Shown in pieces: positions 35,734 to 44,980 of a stretch of DNA of 64,000 nt. The DNA comes from Lachnospiraceae bacterium (lineage in GTDB: Bacteria; Bacillota; Clostridia; Lachnospirales; Lachnospiraceae). The notes below the pieces were generated by a model. The model was not told the origin of the DNA and searched no databases. It saw only the letters and a program-made list of their open reading frames with translations. The stretch spans positions 32,361 through 96,360 of the forward strand of contig SVEQ01000011.1 of the NCBI GenBank assembly GCA_015057325.1, given 5' to 3'. The translations under genes were made by a program, and so were the position numbers. The first letter of the stretch is position 1. Each line of letters opens with the position of its first letter.

Positions 35734-37473
35734 TTACGCCGACTGCAATTTTACCAAATTATGATATATGCCATTTTGATTAAGTAACATTTCATGTGTT
35801 CCCTGTTCTACTATTCTTCCATCTGAAATAACCAATATCTTATCAGCATCTTTTATTGTCTTAAGTCTATGTGCAATAACCAGAAGTGTCTTATCCTTAC
35901 ATAATTCTGATATAGCCTCCTGAATGGCTCTCTCATTATCAGCATCCACACTTGCTGTCGCTTCATCAAGAATAACTATAGGCGCATCTTTAAGAATACA
36001 TCTCGCAATCGAGATTCGCTGCTGCTCACCTCCTGAAAGAGATGCACCACCTTCGCCAATAACCGTATCGAAACCATTCGGTAACTGCATTATAAAGTCG
36101 TAGCACCTTGCTCTCTTGGCTGCCTCATATACCTCTTCTCTTGTAGCCTGCGGACGTCCCATGGCTATGTTATTGTAGATAGTATCTCTGAACAAATAAA
36201 CTCTTTGAAATACCATACTGATATTATCCATCAGACTTCCCATAGATACTTCTTTTATGTTCATCCCACGCACCTTGATGCTTCCGCTTTTCACATCCCA
36301 AAATCTTGCAAGCAAACTCGCAATTGTTGACTTACCACCGCCTGACGGTCCAACAAGTGCAAACATCTCGCCCTTACCCACTTTAAAGGATACATTATGA
36401 AGCACTTCTTTATCAGAATATCCAAAAGAAACATCACTATATTCAATCTCCGGCATATCACTATTTTCGTCAAAACTTTTTGCATCCGGAAGCACAAGTT
36501 TTCCGTTGTCTTCCATTTCCATTTCTTCAAACACATCTTCTATTCTATCAAGGCAGGCAGATGTCACCGTAAGTCTTGCCATTTGCGAGTAATATGCCTT
36601 AATGGATACAAACATATCAAAGAGGAAAAGCAATATACCTATTAAATAAATGTTACTTATTAAGTTGTTACCAAAAAGATACACTGCCAATGCAAGTACT
36701 GCGGAAGTACCTATGCCGTACACCAGATTCATTCCCATAGACCATGGTGTATAATCTTTTTCAAAAGCTATGCTTTCTTCACAGCTATTTGCAAAGTTGT
36801 CTGTAAGACTCTTTGATTTTGCGCCTAACAGATTATAGGACTTAATGATTCCAATTCCTTCAACAAAATCTAATACAGCATCTGTTAAATGTTCGCTGTA
36901 CTCTTGTTTCTTCTCAGAATGATCCATTGTAGTTGTTAGCATCAGATTTCCCACCAAAATGAACAAACCTGTAACTACAAGAGACAGCAATCCCACACGC
37001 CAATCCATAACAAACATCATCACTATCATTAGTCCTTGAGATATCATAAATGTAATTAGCTCAGCAAGTACAGACATACAATTTTCTTCAATAAAAACCA
37101 TATCCGTTGAGAGTACCGAACTGATCTTACCCATGTTTCCTTCGGTAAAATATCCCATTGGAAGTTTTCGCAAATGATCTCCAAGTTTCATTCTCATATC
37201 AGCAAAAACCATATATCCCGCTGCTGATTGAAGAACATTTGACAAATGCTCAAACAGCGCCTGAAGAATAACGCTAAGAACAATTAAAACTCCGATTATG
37301 ATGCATTTATTCTTATCCATGTTCCCCTGCATAAAATAGTTAATTACCATAAAACTAAGCATCAAAGGAACCTTCATCATTATGCCCTTTAGGAAAGCTG
37401 TTATATATGATGCTCTTATTCTCGCCTTATACTTTCCGGTCTGATTAATTAACCTATGCATTATTTTTATCAT
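35734..37473 (-). CDS. Half-size ABC transporter, permease-ATPase fusion (pair 3, B subunit)
   Basis: 579 residues with six helices and an intact ATPase (GPSGGGKST, SLSGGEQQR, IVILDEATA, IAHRL). Its Q-loop region FQRVYLFRDTIYNNIAMGRP is close to that of pair 1 B (FQNVYLFNDTIENNI), so the two pairs look like paralogues. The ATG overlaps the stop of the partner gene by 4 bp. It is the last gene of the long operon starting at the HMA protein, and is expected to be iron controlled. Uptake of a siderophore or export of a chelator are the alternatives. Confidence 0.86.
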   Translation of the reverse strand: MIKIMHRLINQTGKYKARIRASYITAFLKGIMMKVPLMLSFMVINYFMQGNMDKNKCIIIGVLIVLSVILQALFEHLSNVLQSAAGYMVFADMRMKLGDHLRKLPMGYFTEGNMGKISSVLSTDMVFIEENCMSVLAELITFMISQGLMIVMMFVMDWRVGLLSLVVTGLFILVGNLMLTTTMDHSEKKQEYSEHLTDAVLDFVEGIGIIKSYNLLGAKSKSLTDNFANSCEESIAFEKDYTPWSMGMNLVYGIGTSAVLALAVYLFGNNLISNIYLIGILLFLFDMFVSIKAYYSQMARLTVTSACLDRIEDVFEEMEMEDNGKLVLPDAKSFDENSDMPEIEYSDVSFGYSDKEVLHNVSFKVGKGEMFALVGPSGGGKSTIASLLARFWDVKSGSIKVRGMNIKEVSMGSLMDNISMVFQRVYLFRDTIYNNIAMGRPQATREEVYEAAKRARCYDFIMQLPNGFDTVIGEGGASLSGGEQQRISIARCILKDAPIVILDEATASVDADNERAIQEAISELCKDKTLLVIAHRLKTIKDADKILVISDGRIVEQGTHEMLLNQNGIYHNLVKLQSA

Positions 37474-39200
37474 GACTCAATCCTCCATATACTTGCGCTA
37501 ACAGATGCATCCCATAATTTCTTATACTCCTGACAACTTAAAAGAAGTTTGTCATGCGTATCGGTAGCAATACATTTTCCTTCCTTCATAACGCATATCT
37601 TGTCAGCATTTTTGATTGTTGATAATCTGTGCGCTATCACAAGAACCGTCTTATCCTTTATTATCTCATCAATGGCCGCATTCATTTTTTCTTCATTCTC
37701 CGGATCCACAAATGCTGTCGCCTCGTCTAATACTATAATAGGTGCGTCTTTAAGAAGAGCCCTTGCCAATGCAATTCTTTGCCTCTCACCACCGGAAAGT
37801 TGCTTTCCTCCTTCTCCCGCTTGAGTATTAATCCCTTCCGGAAATCTATTCAAAAACTCCATACACTGCGCTCTTTGGGCAGCTTGCATCACTTCAGACT
37901 CGGAAGCATCCGGTTTTCCAATCAGAATATTTTCATATAATGAAGTATTAAAGAGAAACTGTTCCTGCGACACATAAGCCACTTGATTATTAAGCTCTTC
38001 AAGCGACATTTTTGTAATATCATTTCCCCCTATCTCAATACTACCCGAATCAATATCATAGTAATGTACCAATAGTTTTGCCAGAGTGGACTTACCGCTT
38101 CCCGACTCTCCGACAAGTGCAGTAGTTTTGCCCTGCTCAAGAGAAAGATTCACTCCATGTAAAACCTCCTGCTCCTCATAAGAAAAATGAATATCCTTAA
38201 ACTCCACATTTCTATCTAAAATCTCAACTTTTCTGTCCTCTTCCTTAAGCGGTGGGTGATTCATGAGATTCTCCAATTCAGTAATCTTGTAATTAAGAGA
38301 CGGTATCTTTCCCGCAAAGTTTAACGCCTTAAGGAACGAAGGTCCAACACCTGACGACATACAAATAACAAGAATTAATCTGTCCAGAGTCAGACTTCCG
38401 TTTAAAATCATCAACGACCCAAAAGGCAAAATCATAAGAGCTATGCACGGAAGAACACTGGTATACACCGCCATCCACGGCCAACAAGCCTTAAACCATG
38501 CAAGTGTAAAATCTCGATAACTCCTCACCTTTTCTCCAAACTGTTTATAGGATTCACCATCCTTATTAAACACCTTGACTACTTCCATACCATTTACATA
38601 TTCGATTATAGTATTGTTCATCTCAGTAGCGGAACGATAGTATGCATCCATTCCCGAATATCCAACCTTCATCATCATCCCCATTGCAAAAAGCCCCGCA
38701 ATTATAGGTATAAGTGATAAAAGTCCCAGTCTCCAATCAACAACAAACATAACCACGATGATTACACATGGAATGAATATATTAGCTATTCCCTCCGGTA
38801 TTGCATGTGCCAGAAGAAGTTCTATCTGGTCTATATCATCAATAAATACTTTTTTGAGCCTTCCGTTTCCGATATCTTTAATATTACCAAGCGGTTGTTT
38901 TTCCAGTTTTCCCTGTAGTGACACTCGAATATTTTTAAGAGTGTTATATGCACTGATGTGAGAAAACACCAAACCTCTTGTATAAAGAACGGAATACAAG
39001 ACCTCGCAGATAACTATCGCCAAAACTCTTGTCAGCATATAATTAAAATCAAATTCTTCACCCCTTACAAGTGGTCCTAACATCTGATATAGAAAAAAAT
39101 ACGGAAGTATATTTGCTAAAATTCCAAGTATCATTAAAACCGCAGCCAGCATCGTATACTTCTTATACTTTCCCAAGTAAGGTGATACTTTTTTAAACAT
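37470..39200 (-). CDS. Half-size ABC transporter, permease-ATPase fusion (pair 3, A subunit)
   Basis: 576 residues with six helices and an ATPase with Walker A GESGSGKST, signature QLSGGERQR, Walker B IIVLDEATA and IAHRL. QPLGNIKDIGNGRLKKVF and LLAHAIPEGIANIF align with the A subunits of pairs 1 and 2. It starts 70 bp behind the P-type ATPase with GGAAGAAAG before the ATG, and no terminator is visible in between, so both belong to one transcript. That pairing of a metal pump with an IrtAB-like pair is the unusual part of this operon. Confidence 0.86.
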   Translation of the reverse strand: MFKKVSPYLGKYKKYTMLAAVLMILGILANILPYFFLYQMLGPLVRGEEFDFNYMLTRVLAIVICEVLYSVLYTRGLVFSHISAYNTLKNIRVSLQGKLEKQPLGNIKDIGNGRLKKVFIDDIDQIELLLAHAIPEGIANIFIPCVIIVVMFVVDWRLGLLSLIPIIAGLFAMGMMMKVGYSGMDAYYRSATEMNNTIIEYVNGMEVVKVFNKDGESYKQFGEKVRSYRDFTLAWFKACWPWMAVYTSVLPCIALMILPFGSLMILNGSLTLDRLILVICMSSGVGPSFLKALNFAGKIPSLNYKITELENLMNHPPLKEEDRKVEILDRNVEFKDIHFSYEEQEVLHGVNLSLEQGKTTALVGESGSGKSTLAKLLVHYYDIDSGSIEIGGNDITKMSLEELNNQVAYVSQEQFLFNTSLYENILIGKPDASESEVMQAAQRAQCMEFLNRFPEGINTQAGEGGKQLSGGERQRIALARALLKDAPIIVLDEATAFVDPENEEKMNAAIDEIIKDKTVLVIAHRLSTIKNADKICVMKEGKCIATDTHDKLLLSCQEYKKLWDASVSASIWRIES

Positions 39201-39270
39201 ATCTTTCTTCCTTTCTTTTTTTGCTTTCTTAGTGGCTAATTATCCAAACATAAAGAATCTCACACTAAGT

Positions 39271-41346
39271 TTATTTTTTTAACAAATCCGTCATCGAGTG
39301 AAGGCTTATTGCAATAGTTGAACCATTATGAAGAAGTGCTGTAACAGTTGGAGTAAAGATACCAAAAGCACCCATCAATATAAGAAAAGCGTTAAATGAT
39401 ACTATACTTCTGTAGTTACCTTCAATTCTATTTTGAAGAAGACATGAGAGTTTTCGCAAGGTTATTATTGAAGCGATATCTTCCTCAGAAATCATTATAT
39501 CGGCAACTTCTCTTGCAATTGCTGCACCGTTATTAATTGCTATTCCAGCATCTGCCTCCGATAGTGCCGGAGAATCATTTACACCGTCGCCGGTCATTAT
39601 GCAGGTTCTTCCCATTTCATGTTCATTTTTGATATACATCGCTTTATCTTCCGGAAGTACTTGCGCCTTATAATCATCCACATCCAGTTCTCCGGCAACT
39701 CTGGTTGCAACTCTGTAACTATCACCTGTGAGCATCACTACTTTAAGTCCTAACGATTTCAGTTTCTCAACAACCGCCTTTGCCTCACTCTTAACAGGAT
39801 CATCTATCAAAATTGCTGTCTTGACACGACCATTAACCGCCATATAAAGATGCGAATATTCATTGGATAGTCCTTCAAGCTTAGCTTTCTCACTATCATC
39901 AATAACAGCACCTTCATCCTCGAAAACAAAATGATAACTGCCAATTATTACTTTCTCTTTGTTAATCGTGCTTGCAATTCCATGCGCCACAACGTATTCC
40001 ACTTTAGAATGCTCTTCTTCATGGGTAAGCCCTTTTTCCTCCGCCGCCTTAACAACAGCATTGGCCATGCTATGAGGATAATGCTCTTCAAGACATGCCG
40101 CAAGGCGCAGTGACTCATCCTTGTCGGCACCATCAAAAGTCACCACATCAACCACTTTGGGTGTTGCATATGTAAGGGTTCCGGTTTTATCAAATATAAT
40201 AGTATCTGCTTTTGCTACCGCCTCCAAAAACTTTCCACCCTTCACAGATATATGATATTGCCCTGCTTCGCGCATTGCAGAAAGCACTGCAATTGGTATG
40301 GAAAGCTTTAGCGCACAGCAGAAATCCACCATAAGAATTGAGACCGCACGTGTAACATTTCTTGTAAGCAAATATGTAATAAATGTTGCTCCAAAAGTAT
40401 ACGGAACGAGTTTGTCTGCCATCCTAAATGCATGGTTCTCCGTTTCGGATTTCAACTTTTCGGATTCCTCTATCATTTTGGCAATTCTGTCATATTGTCC
40501 CGTACCAACAGTTTTCTTAACTTTTATATGGATTTCGCCCTCCTCGACAACAGTTCCTGCATACGCATAACTTCCCTCTCTCTTTGCAACCGGGAGTCCT
40601 TCTCCGGTAATTGATGCCTGGCTGACAGAAGCCTCTCCACTTATAACCACACCATCAAGAGGAATCATATTACCCATTCTGACAACTATCACATCTTCAA
40701 CTTCCACCTTATCTATAGCCGTAAGAATTTCCTCACCGTTCTCACTTAATACCCACACCTTGTCAATATTAAGTGCCATTGCAGCCGCAAGGTCGTTTAC
40801 AGATTTCTTCCTTGTCCACTCGTCCATAATGTCACCGACTCCAAGTAAAAACATGACACTTCCTGCAGTATTATAATCCTTGCGCAGCAGCGATACTGCA
40901 ATACTTGCTGCATCCAATACGCACACTTCTAATTTTCCACTCGTAAGACTTTTAAGTCCTTCTTTAATATACGGAACCGATTTTGCAATCGTGATAATTT
41001 GCCTTATCGGCATCGGTATTATCAGCCTGTTAATAAACCGTCTCGCAACATGGAAAAATAACTTATCCTGAAACTCATGGCTCATCCTACGTGTTGTTTG
41101 CGCAGGTACAATAACCTTACTTTTTTCAACATCAAAACAAGCAAGAGCTTCTATTACCGAGGCTCTTGCTCCTTCTTCGTATCTAATTGTCACATCCGAC
41201 GTTCTCTCATTAACTTTAACTTCCTTTACGCTTTCATGTGAGAGAAGATAGTATTCTACCCTGTCGGCTTCCTCACAGGTCATATACCCTATAAATAAAT
41301 GCAGTCTGATTCTTCCTTTTGATTCATGAAGTATTCTACATTTCAT
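39271..41346 (-). CDS. P1B-type metal-transporting ATPase with atypical FCC motif
   Basis: 691 residues: a degenerate N-terminal HMA-like domain without CxxC (GRIRLHLFIGYMTCEEA), then membrane helices, actuator TGE (247-249), phosphorylation site DKTGT (386-390), an HP-type motif (EHYPHSMANAV) and GDGVNDSPAL. The helix that carries CPC, CPH or SPC in typical pumps reads DFCCALKLSIP (341-351), lacking the proline and the first cysteine. The metal is therefore uncertain; iron or manganese are plausible. Expression from a double-iron-box promoter argues against simple iron detoxification. It is cotranscribed with DUF6110, HMA and ABC pair 3 genes. Confidence 0.88.
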   Translation of the reverse strand: MKCRILHESKGRIRLHLFIGYMTCEEADRVEYYLLSHESVKEVKVNERTSDVTIRYEEGARASVIEALACFDVEKSKVIVPAQTTRRMSHEFQDKLFFHVARRFINRLIIPMPIRQIITIAKSVPYIKEGLKSLTSGKLEVCVLDAASIAVSLLRKDYNTAGSVMFLLGVGDIMDEWTRKKSVNDLAAAMALNIDKVWVLSENGEEILTAIDKVEVEDVIVVRMGNMIPLDGVVISGEASVSQASITGEGLPVAKREGSYAYAGTVVEEGEIHIKVKKTVGTGQYDRIAKMIEESEKLKSETENHAFRMADKLVPYTFGATFITYLLTRNVTRAVSILMVDFCCALKLSIPIAVLSAMREAGQYHISVKGGKFLEAVAKADTIIFDKTGTLTYATPKVVDVVTFDGADKDESLRLAACLEEHYPHSMANAVVKAAEEKGLTHEEEHSKVEYVVAHGIASTINKEKVIIGSYHFVFEDEGAVIDDSEKAKLEGLSNEYSHLYMAVNGRVKTAILIDDPVKSEAKAVVEKLKSLGLKVVMLTGDSYRVATRVAGELDVDDYKAQVLPEDKAMYIKNEHEMGRTCIMTGDGVNDSPALSEADAGIAINNGAAIAREVADIMISEEDIASIITLRKLSCLLQNRIEGNYRSIVSFNAFLILMGAFGIFTPTVTALLHNGSTIAISLHSMTDLLKK

Positions 41347-41367
41347 CTGCTTAACCCTCTTTTTCTG

Positions 41368-41688
41368 CTAAGCCGTAACGGTTGATTCGTTTTCAAGTTC
41401 ATCGATTTTTTCCTGCGTTTTATTAATTAATTCCTTTGCATCTTCAATTTCCTTTTTTCTCGCCTCTTCTTTTCTCTTCTCATTGATATCATCTGCATCA
41501 GCCTTGATGTCCTCACAGTTTTCCTTAAGAGTTGTCGCAGTCTTCATGACCTCATCAGCACCACGTAACACTGCTGCCGTAACATGTGTATATACTTTTT
41601 TTGCATCACTGCTGCTAAGGATTTTAACCCCTGCTGTACCAAGCAATGCACCCCCTAATAATGTTCCTACCGTTTTCCATTTGCTCAT
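41368..41688 (-). CDS. DUF6110 family protein
   Basis: A 106-residue protein. A glycine-rich hydrophobic N-terminus (TVGTLLGGALLGTAGVKILSS) could insert in or associate with the membrane. The rest is a charged helix likely to form a coiled coil (about residues 50-100). The family is found beside metal P-type ATPases in Clostridia, and its function is unknown. It lies 21 bp upstream of the ATPase gene in the iron-box operon. A chaperone or regulatory subunit of the pump is a guess from context. Confidence 0.75.
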   Translation of the reverse strand: MSKWKTVGTLLGGALLGTAGVKILSSSDAKKVYTHVTAAVLRGADEVMKTATTLKENCEDIKADADDINEKRKEEARKKEIEDAKELINKTQEKIDELENESTVTA

Positions 41689-41733
41689 AATAATTAATCC
41701 TCCTTTTTTATTATAAACTTTATTTTATGACAT

Positions 41734-42111
41734 TTAAAAATCATTATTATTTCTGATATCCATCAATGTATATGGAAGGTTGTTAAGGTATTTGTACGCA
41801 TCTGCATAAGTAATTTCATATTTCGAGTGTACATACACCGCCTTTTTTTCCAAATCAACTTTTGCAAATATTCCGGTCTGAATATTAAATGCATTCTCTA
41901 CGCGCCTTGCACAGTTGCCACATACCATACCTTCTATATTCGCAATATAATGATACTGATAATGCTTAGGATTCCTATCAGCAACACGCACCTTTTTTTC
42001 TGCTTTTTCTCCACTTCCACAGCACGAGCTTCCACCATTTAAACGTCTGGTGCTTACCCATATAAGTGCTGCAATTGATGCAAAAACAAGAATAATCGGT
42101 CCAATATTCAT
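41734..42111 (-). CDS. Membrane-anchored HMA (heavy-metal-associated) protein
   Basis: A 125-residue protein with one N-terminal membrane helix (MNIGPIILVFASIAALIW), a short Cys-rich stretch (GGSSCCGSG), then an HMA fold with metal-binding GMVCGNCARRVE and a ferredoxin-like remainder. It may hand metal to the P-type ATPase, whose own HMA domain has lost its CxxC. The ATG at 42111 has GGGAG six bases upstream; the longer frame starts with TTG ahead of that site. It is the first gene after the double-iron-box promoter. Confidence 0.82.
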   Translation of the reverse strand: MNIGPIILVFASIAALIWVSTRRLNGGSSCCGSGEKAEKKVRVADRNPKHYQYHYIANIEGMVCGNCARRVENAFNIQTGIFAKVDLEKKAVYVHSKYEITYADAYKYLNNLPYTLMDIRNNNDF

Positions 42112-42178
42112 ACTAAACTCCCTTTTTGACAAGATTTTCTTTTCTCTATCATTTTGCCGCTAGTATATGCAAACATTT

Positions 42179-42231
42179 GTTAGTTTTTTCTAACCATAGG
42201 TTAGTATAGTCTAACTTTTCTTCATTGTCAA
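42179..42231 (-). promoter_or_regulatory. Promoter with two DtxR-like boxes for the HMA/P-type ATPase operon
   Basis: On the minus strand TTGACA (42226-42231), 17 bp, TATACT (42203-42208). GTTAGTATAGTCTAAC (42200-42215) covers the -10 and GTTAGTTTTTTCTAAC (42179-42194) follows. Spacing between boxes and -35 is the same as at feoA and enolase. Confidence 0.8.
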
Positions 42232-42248
42232 TCGTTATATTTACATGT

Positions 42249-42809
42249 TTAAAAGTGGTGGACTATTATCCCAAGACATGCCGAAATTATAATTAGCATT
42301 ATCGGCGAAACTTTTTTCTTAATAATTCTTCCCAAACCAAAATAAACAAAAGCCAGTACAAATACTAATATCAAAGGCATCAAATCATTGTTCTGAACTA
42401 ATGGATAGACGCTATTCTTAACTATCATATATATACCTGTGGCGAGTATGATTCCAATGATACACGGTTTCATTCCTCTTAAAATAGCTTGTGAGTACGA
42501 ATTATTCAGAATCTTTTTTAACGGAAACATAACAATCAAGATAATAAAGAATGCAGGCAAAATTACAGCGAATGTAGCTATTGCAGCACCGAGAATGCCT
42601 CCTTTTGCGCTACCAACGTAAGTTGCCAGATTGACCATGATTGGACCGGGGGTACTTTCGCTGATGGCAATTATATTTGCCAGTTGTTCCTCATTCATCC
42701 ATTTATAATAAATGACCACATCCTTAATCAATGGGATGGCACCATAAGCACCACCAAAGGAGAACAGTCCAACTTTCAAAAACCCCAAAAACAAATCTAA
42801 ATAAATCAT
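42249..42809 (-). CDS. chrA: Chromate transporter ChrA, short-chain subunit 2
   Basis: A 186-residue single-domain CHR protein with about six helices. FLKVGLFSFGGAYGAIPLI and ESTPGPIMVNLATYVG are the family signature. Single-domain CHR proteins work as pairs and export chromate or a related anion in exchange for sulfate or protons; the natural substrate in anaerobes is unclear. It overlaps its partner by 4 bp. Confidence 0.9.
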   Translation of the reverse strand: MIYLDLFLGFLKVGLFSFGGAYGAIPLIKDVVIYYKWMNEEQLANIIAISESTPGPIMVNLATYVGSAKGGILGAAIATFAVILPAFFIILIVMFPLKKILNNSYSQAILRGMKPCIIGIILATGIYMIVKNSVYPLVQNNDLMPLILVFVLAFVYFGLGRIIKKKVSPIMLIIISACLGIIVHHF

Positions 42810-43378
42810 TCAACAGCACCACCTTTCTTAGATGATGCATTTTTAATTGCAAATATCACAAGACTTATCACACCTGCAATGAGAATAAGTGCAATAGATG
42901 AAAAGTTCCATGAAAGAAAGCTTACCATTAGCATAACCGTCATAGAACAAAGCATAATTACAACCATAAACGTATTCTTTTTCATCTTGATAATCATTTT
43001 TATGGCCGCATCCACAATCAAAATTCCAACTGCAATACGTATTCCTTTAAAAGCATTCGCAATCCATTTGATTTCCAAATAATTATCCATGAATACAGAA
43101 ATCAAATAAATAATTACAAATGACGGAGTAATCATACCAAGCGTGGCCGCAACAGCTCCTGCAATACCTTTATGCTTATAACCAACAAATGTAGCACAGT
43201 TAATTGCTATCGGGCCTGGTGTAGATTCAGCCACAACCGATATGTTCATCATTTCCTCGTGTGTTATCCATTTCTTCTTCTCAACACAAATATCTTCAAT
43301 TATAGAAATCATGGCATATCCACCTCCAAAAGTGAACAGCCCAATTCTTGCAAAAGTTACAAACAAATCTGTAATCAT
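42806..43378 (-). CDS. chrA: Chromate transporter ChrA, short-chain subunit 1
   Basis: A 190-residue CHR-domain membrane protein with FARIGLFTFGGGYAMISII and ESTPGPIAINCATFVG near the N-terminus, and hydrophobic helices throughout. It is the first of two overlapping CHR genes that together match a full-length ChrA. They sit between tcdA and the iron-box operon but show no iron box of their own. Confidence 0.9.
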   Translation of the reverse strand: MITDLFVTFARIGLFTFGGGYAMISIIEDICVEKKKWITHEEMMNISVVAESTPGPIAINCATFVGYKHKGIAGAVAATLGMITPSFVIIYLISVFMDNYLEIKWIANAFKGIRIAVGILIVDAAIKMIIKMKKNTFMVVIMLCSMTVMLMVSFLSWNFSSIALILIAGVISLVIFAIKNASSKKGGAVE

Positions 43379-43405
43379 TTTTTAACTCCAATTTATCGTT
43401 CCTTA

Positions 43406-44101
43406 TTATATTGAATAATATGTAAGATCCTTGATTACTTCACCCGCTATAATTAGACCAGCTACAGATGGTACAAAAGCTGTACTTCCGGGGACGTCTC
43501 TTCTCTCCGTCGGCTTTATTGGTTTTTCTTCGGAATAAACAACTTTAAGTTTTTTTATGCCTCTTTTTTTCAGTTCCCGACGCATCACTTTTGCCAAAGG
43601 ATCCATCTGGGTTTTGTATAGGTCTGTAACACGAAACTGTGTTGGATCAAGCTTATTTCCGGCACCCATGGAACTGATGATTGGAATCCCCGCTTCCTGA
43701 CACTGCATAACAAGTTCAATTTTAGCCGTAACGGTATCAACAGCATCTACTACATAATCATATTTATCAAACGGAAAATCCGACGCGTTTTCAGGGAGAA
43801 AAAAACATTGATAAGTGTTTACTTCTACGTCCGGATTGATGTCAAGAATACGTTCCTTCATAACATCTGTTTTATATTGTCCGACGGTTTTTCTTGTTGC
43901 TATAATCTGTCTATTAATATTAGATAAACAAACTTTGTCATTATCTATTAGGTCAAATACGCCAACACCGCTTCGTGCTAAAGCTTCGCATACATACCCT
44001 CCGACACCTCCGATACCAAATATCGCCACACGACATTCGGATAAATGTTCCATTGCTTCTTTTCCTAATAATAATTCAGTTCTTGAAAATTGATCTAACA
44101 T
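43406..44101 (-). CDS. tcdA: tRNA threonylcarbamoyladenosine dehydratase
   Basis: A 231-residue E1-like (ThiF/MoeB-fold) enzyme that cyclises t6A37 of tRNA to ct6A with ATP. AIFGIGGVGGYVCEALARSG is the nucleotide-binding loop; DLIDNDKVCLSNINRQI, SSMGAGNKLDP and RDVPGSTAFVPSVAGLIIAGEV fit TcdA/CsdL rather than MoeB or ThiF, which have C-terminal zinc cysteines. It stands alone. The partner sulfur-transfer genes are not adjacent. Confidence 0.9.
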   Translation of the reverse strand: MLDQFSRTELLLGKEAMEHLSECRVAIFGIGGVGGYVCEALARSGVGVFDLIDNDKVCLSNINRQIIATRKTVGQYKTDVMKERILDINPDVEVNTYQCFFLPENASDFPFDKYDYVVDAVDTVTAKIELVMQCQEAGIPIISSMGAGNKLDPTQFRVTDLYKTQMDPLAKVMRRELKKRGIKKLKVVYSEEKPIKPTERRDVPGSTAFVPSVAGLIIAGEVIKDLTYYSI

Positions 44102-44184
44102 ATTTCCCCTCGTATTTTTACAATTATATTCGATAATATACCATGTCGCCTGTCATGTACACAAGCATTTAAAAACATTTTGAA

Positions 44185-44212
44185 AAACCTGTTACTATGC
44201 ATTATAATAATA
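44185..44212 (+). promoter_or_regulatory. Promoter of the DUF202 gene
   Basis: TTGAAA, 17 bp, TATAAT lies about 85 bp upstream of the ATG at 44294. AGAAAGGAGCATTGATAT provides the ribosome site. Confidence 0.6.
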
Positions 44213-44293
44213 TTATATAACATATTCAGTTTTCAACCGCAAATCGCTATCATTTATATACATGTATGGCCCTTTAGAAAGGAGCATTGATAT

Positions 44294-44725
44294 ATGAAAG
44301 ACGGAAAAGATAAAAAAGATAAAGATAAAAAGAAGAAACTTGAACAAGAATTGGCATTTGCCAGAACAGACCTGTCCTATGATCGAACAGGTCTATCTGT
44401 TATTAGAACTAATCTTGCATTTCAAAACACAAAGCTTTCAGTAGAGCAAACTCATTTATCATTTCTAAGAACAATAGTTTCTCTGCTGGGAAGTGCCGCA
44501 ACTATATACAAAGCTCTTCCTGCTCTTGGCGTGTCTATACGTTTTAGTACGGCAATCTCTGTTTTCCTTGTTATTGCCGCAGTCTATTTCTTCGTCAAAG
44601 ATCAACTCACCTATCCTAAAATGAAGGAAGAAATTCAGCACATGGAGCTACAGAAGGAAAAAATAATCCAGGCCTCTCGTATAACAGAAAGGGTTGATGA
44701 CGATATTATATCCCCCGAAAAATAA
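44294..44725 (+). CDS. DUF202 membrane protein with heptad RT repeats
   Basis: A 143-residue protein: a lysine-rich start, then a seven-residue repeat in which Thr recurs at 25, 32, 39, 46, 53 and 60, mostly as RT-x-L. Two membrane helices follow (about 64-105), then a charged tail. The last unit HLSFLRTIVSLLG is the usual DUF202 signature, related to the membrane part of VTC polyphosphate complexes. Function in bacteria is unknown. The extra upstream heptads are more numerous than in a minimal DUF202 protein. It is the first plus-strand gene of the window. Confidence 0.72.
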   Translation: MKDGKDKKDKDKKKKLEQELAFARTDLSYDRTGLSVIRTNLAFQNTKLSVEQTHLSFLRTIVSLLGSAATIYKALPALGVSIRFSTAISVFLVIAAVYFFVKDQLTYPKMKEEIQHMELQKEKIIQASRITERVDDDIISPEK

Positions 44726-44846
44726 AGGATACCTCTGGGTCCCTTAACGTTCAATATTCTATAATAGCAATTTATATTGCAAGATAAAAGGCTATGCCTT
44801 CATACAGACAAATTGGAAGTTGTAAAGCTACTATAAATCCTCCACA

Positions 44847-44939
44847 TCAATAACCTTTATGCCATTCTTCTTCAATCAAACATTTATTAAATGTAGTCAA
44901 AACAGGCAAATCATCGCCATCGCACTTTCTCACTTTCAT
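44847..44939 (-). pseudogene. N-terminal remnant of a GNAT acetyltransferase gene
   Basis: A 30-codon frame begins at an ATG with a strong GGGGAGGA ribosome site and reads MKVRKCDGDDLPVLTTFN, then IEEEWHKGY, before a TGA. The opening matches the beta1-alpha1 region of GNAT enzymes, and nothing downstream continues the fold. It is best explained as a truncated gene; a functional 30-residue peptide is less likely. Confidence 0.5.
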
Positions 44940-44980
44940 CGTCTTTATCCTCCCCTGCCTAAACAACGCAGAAATAATTC

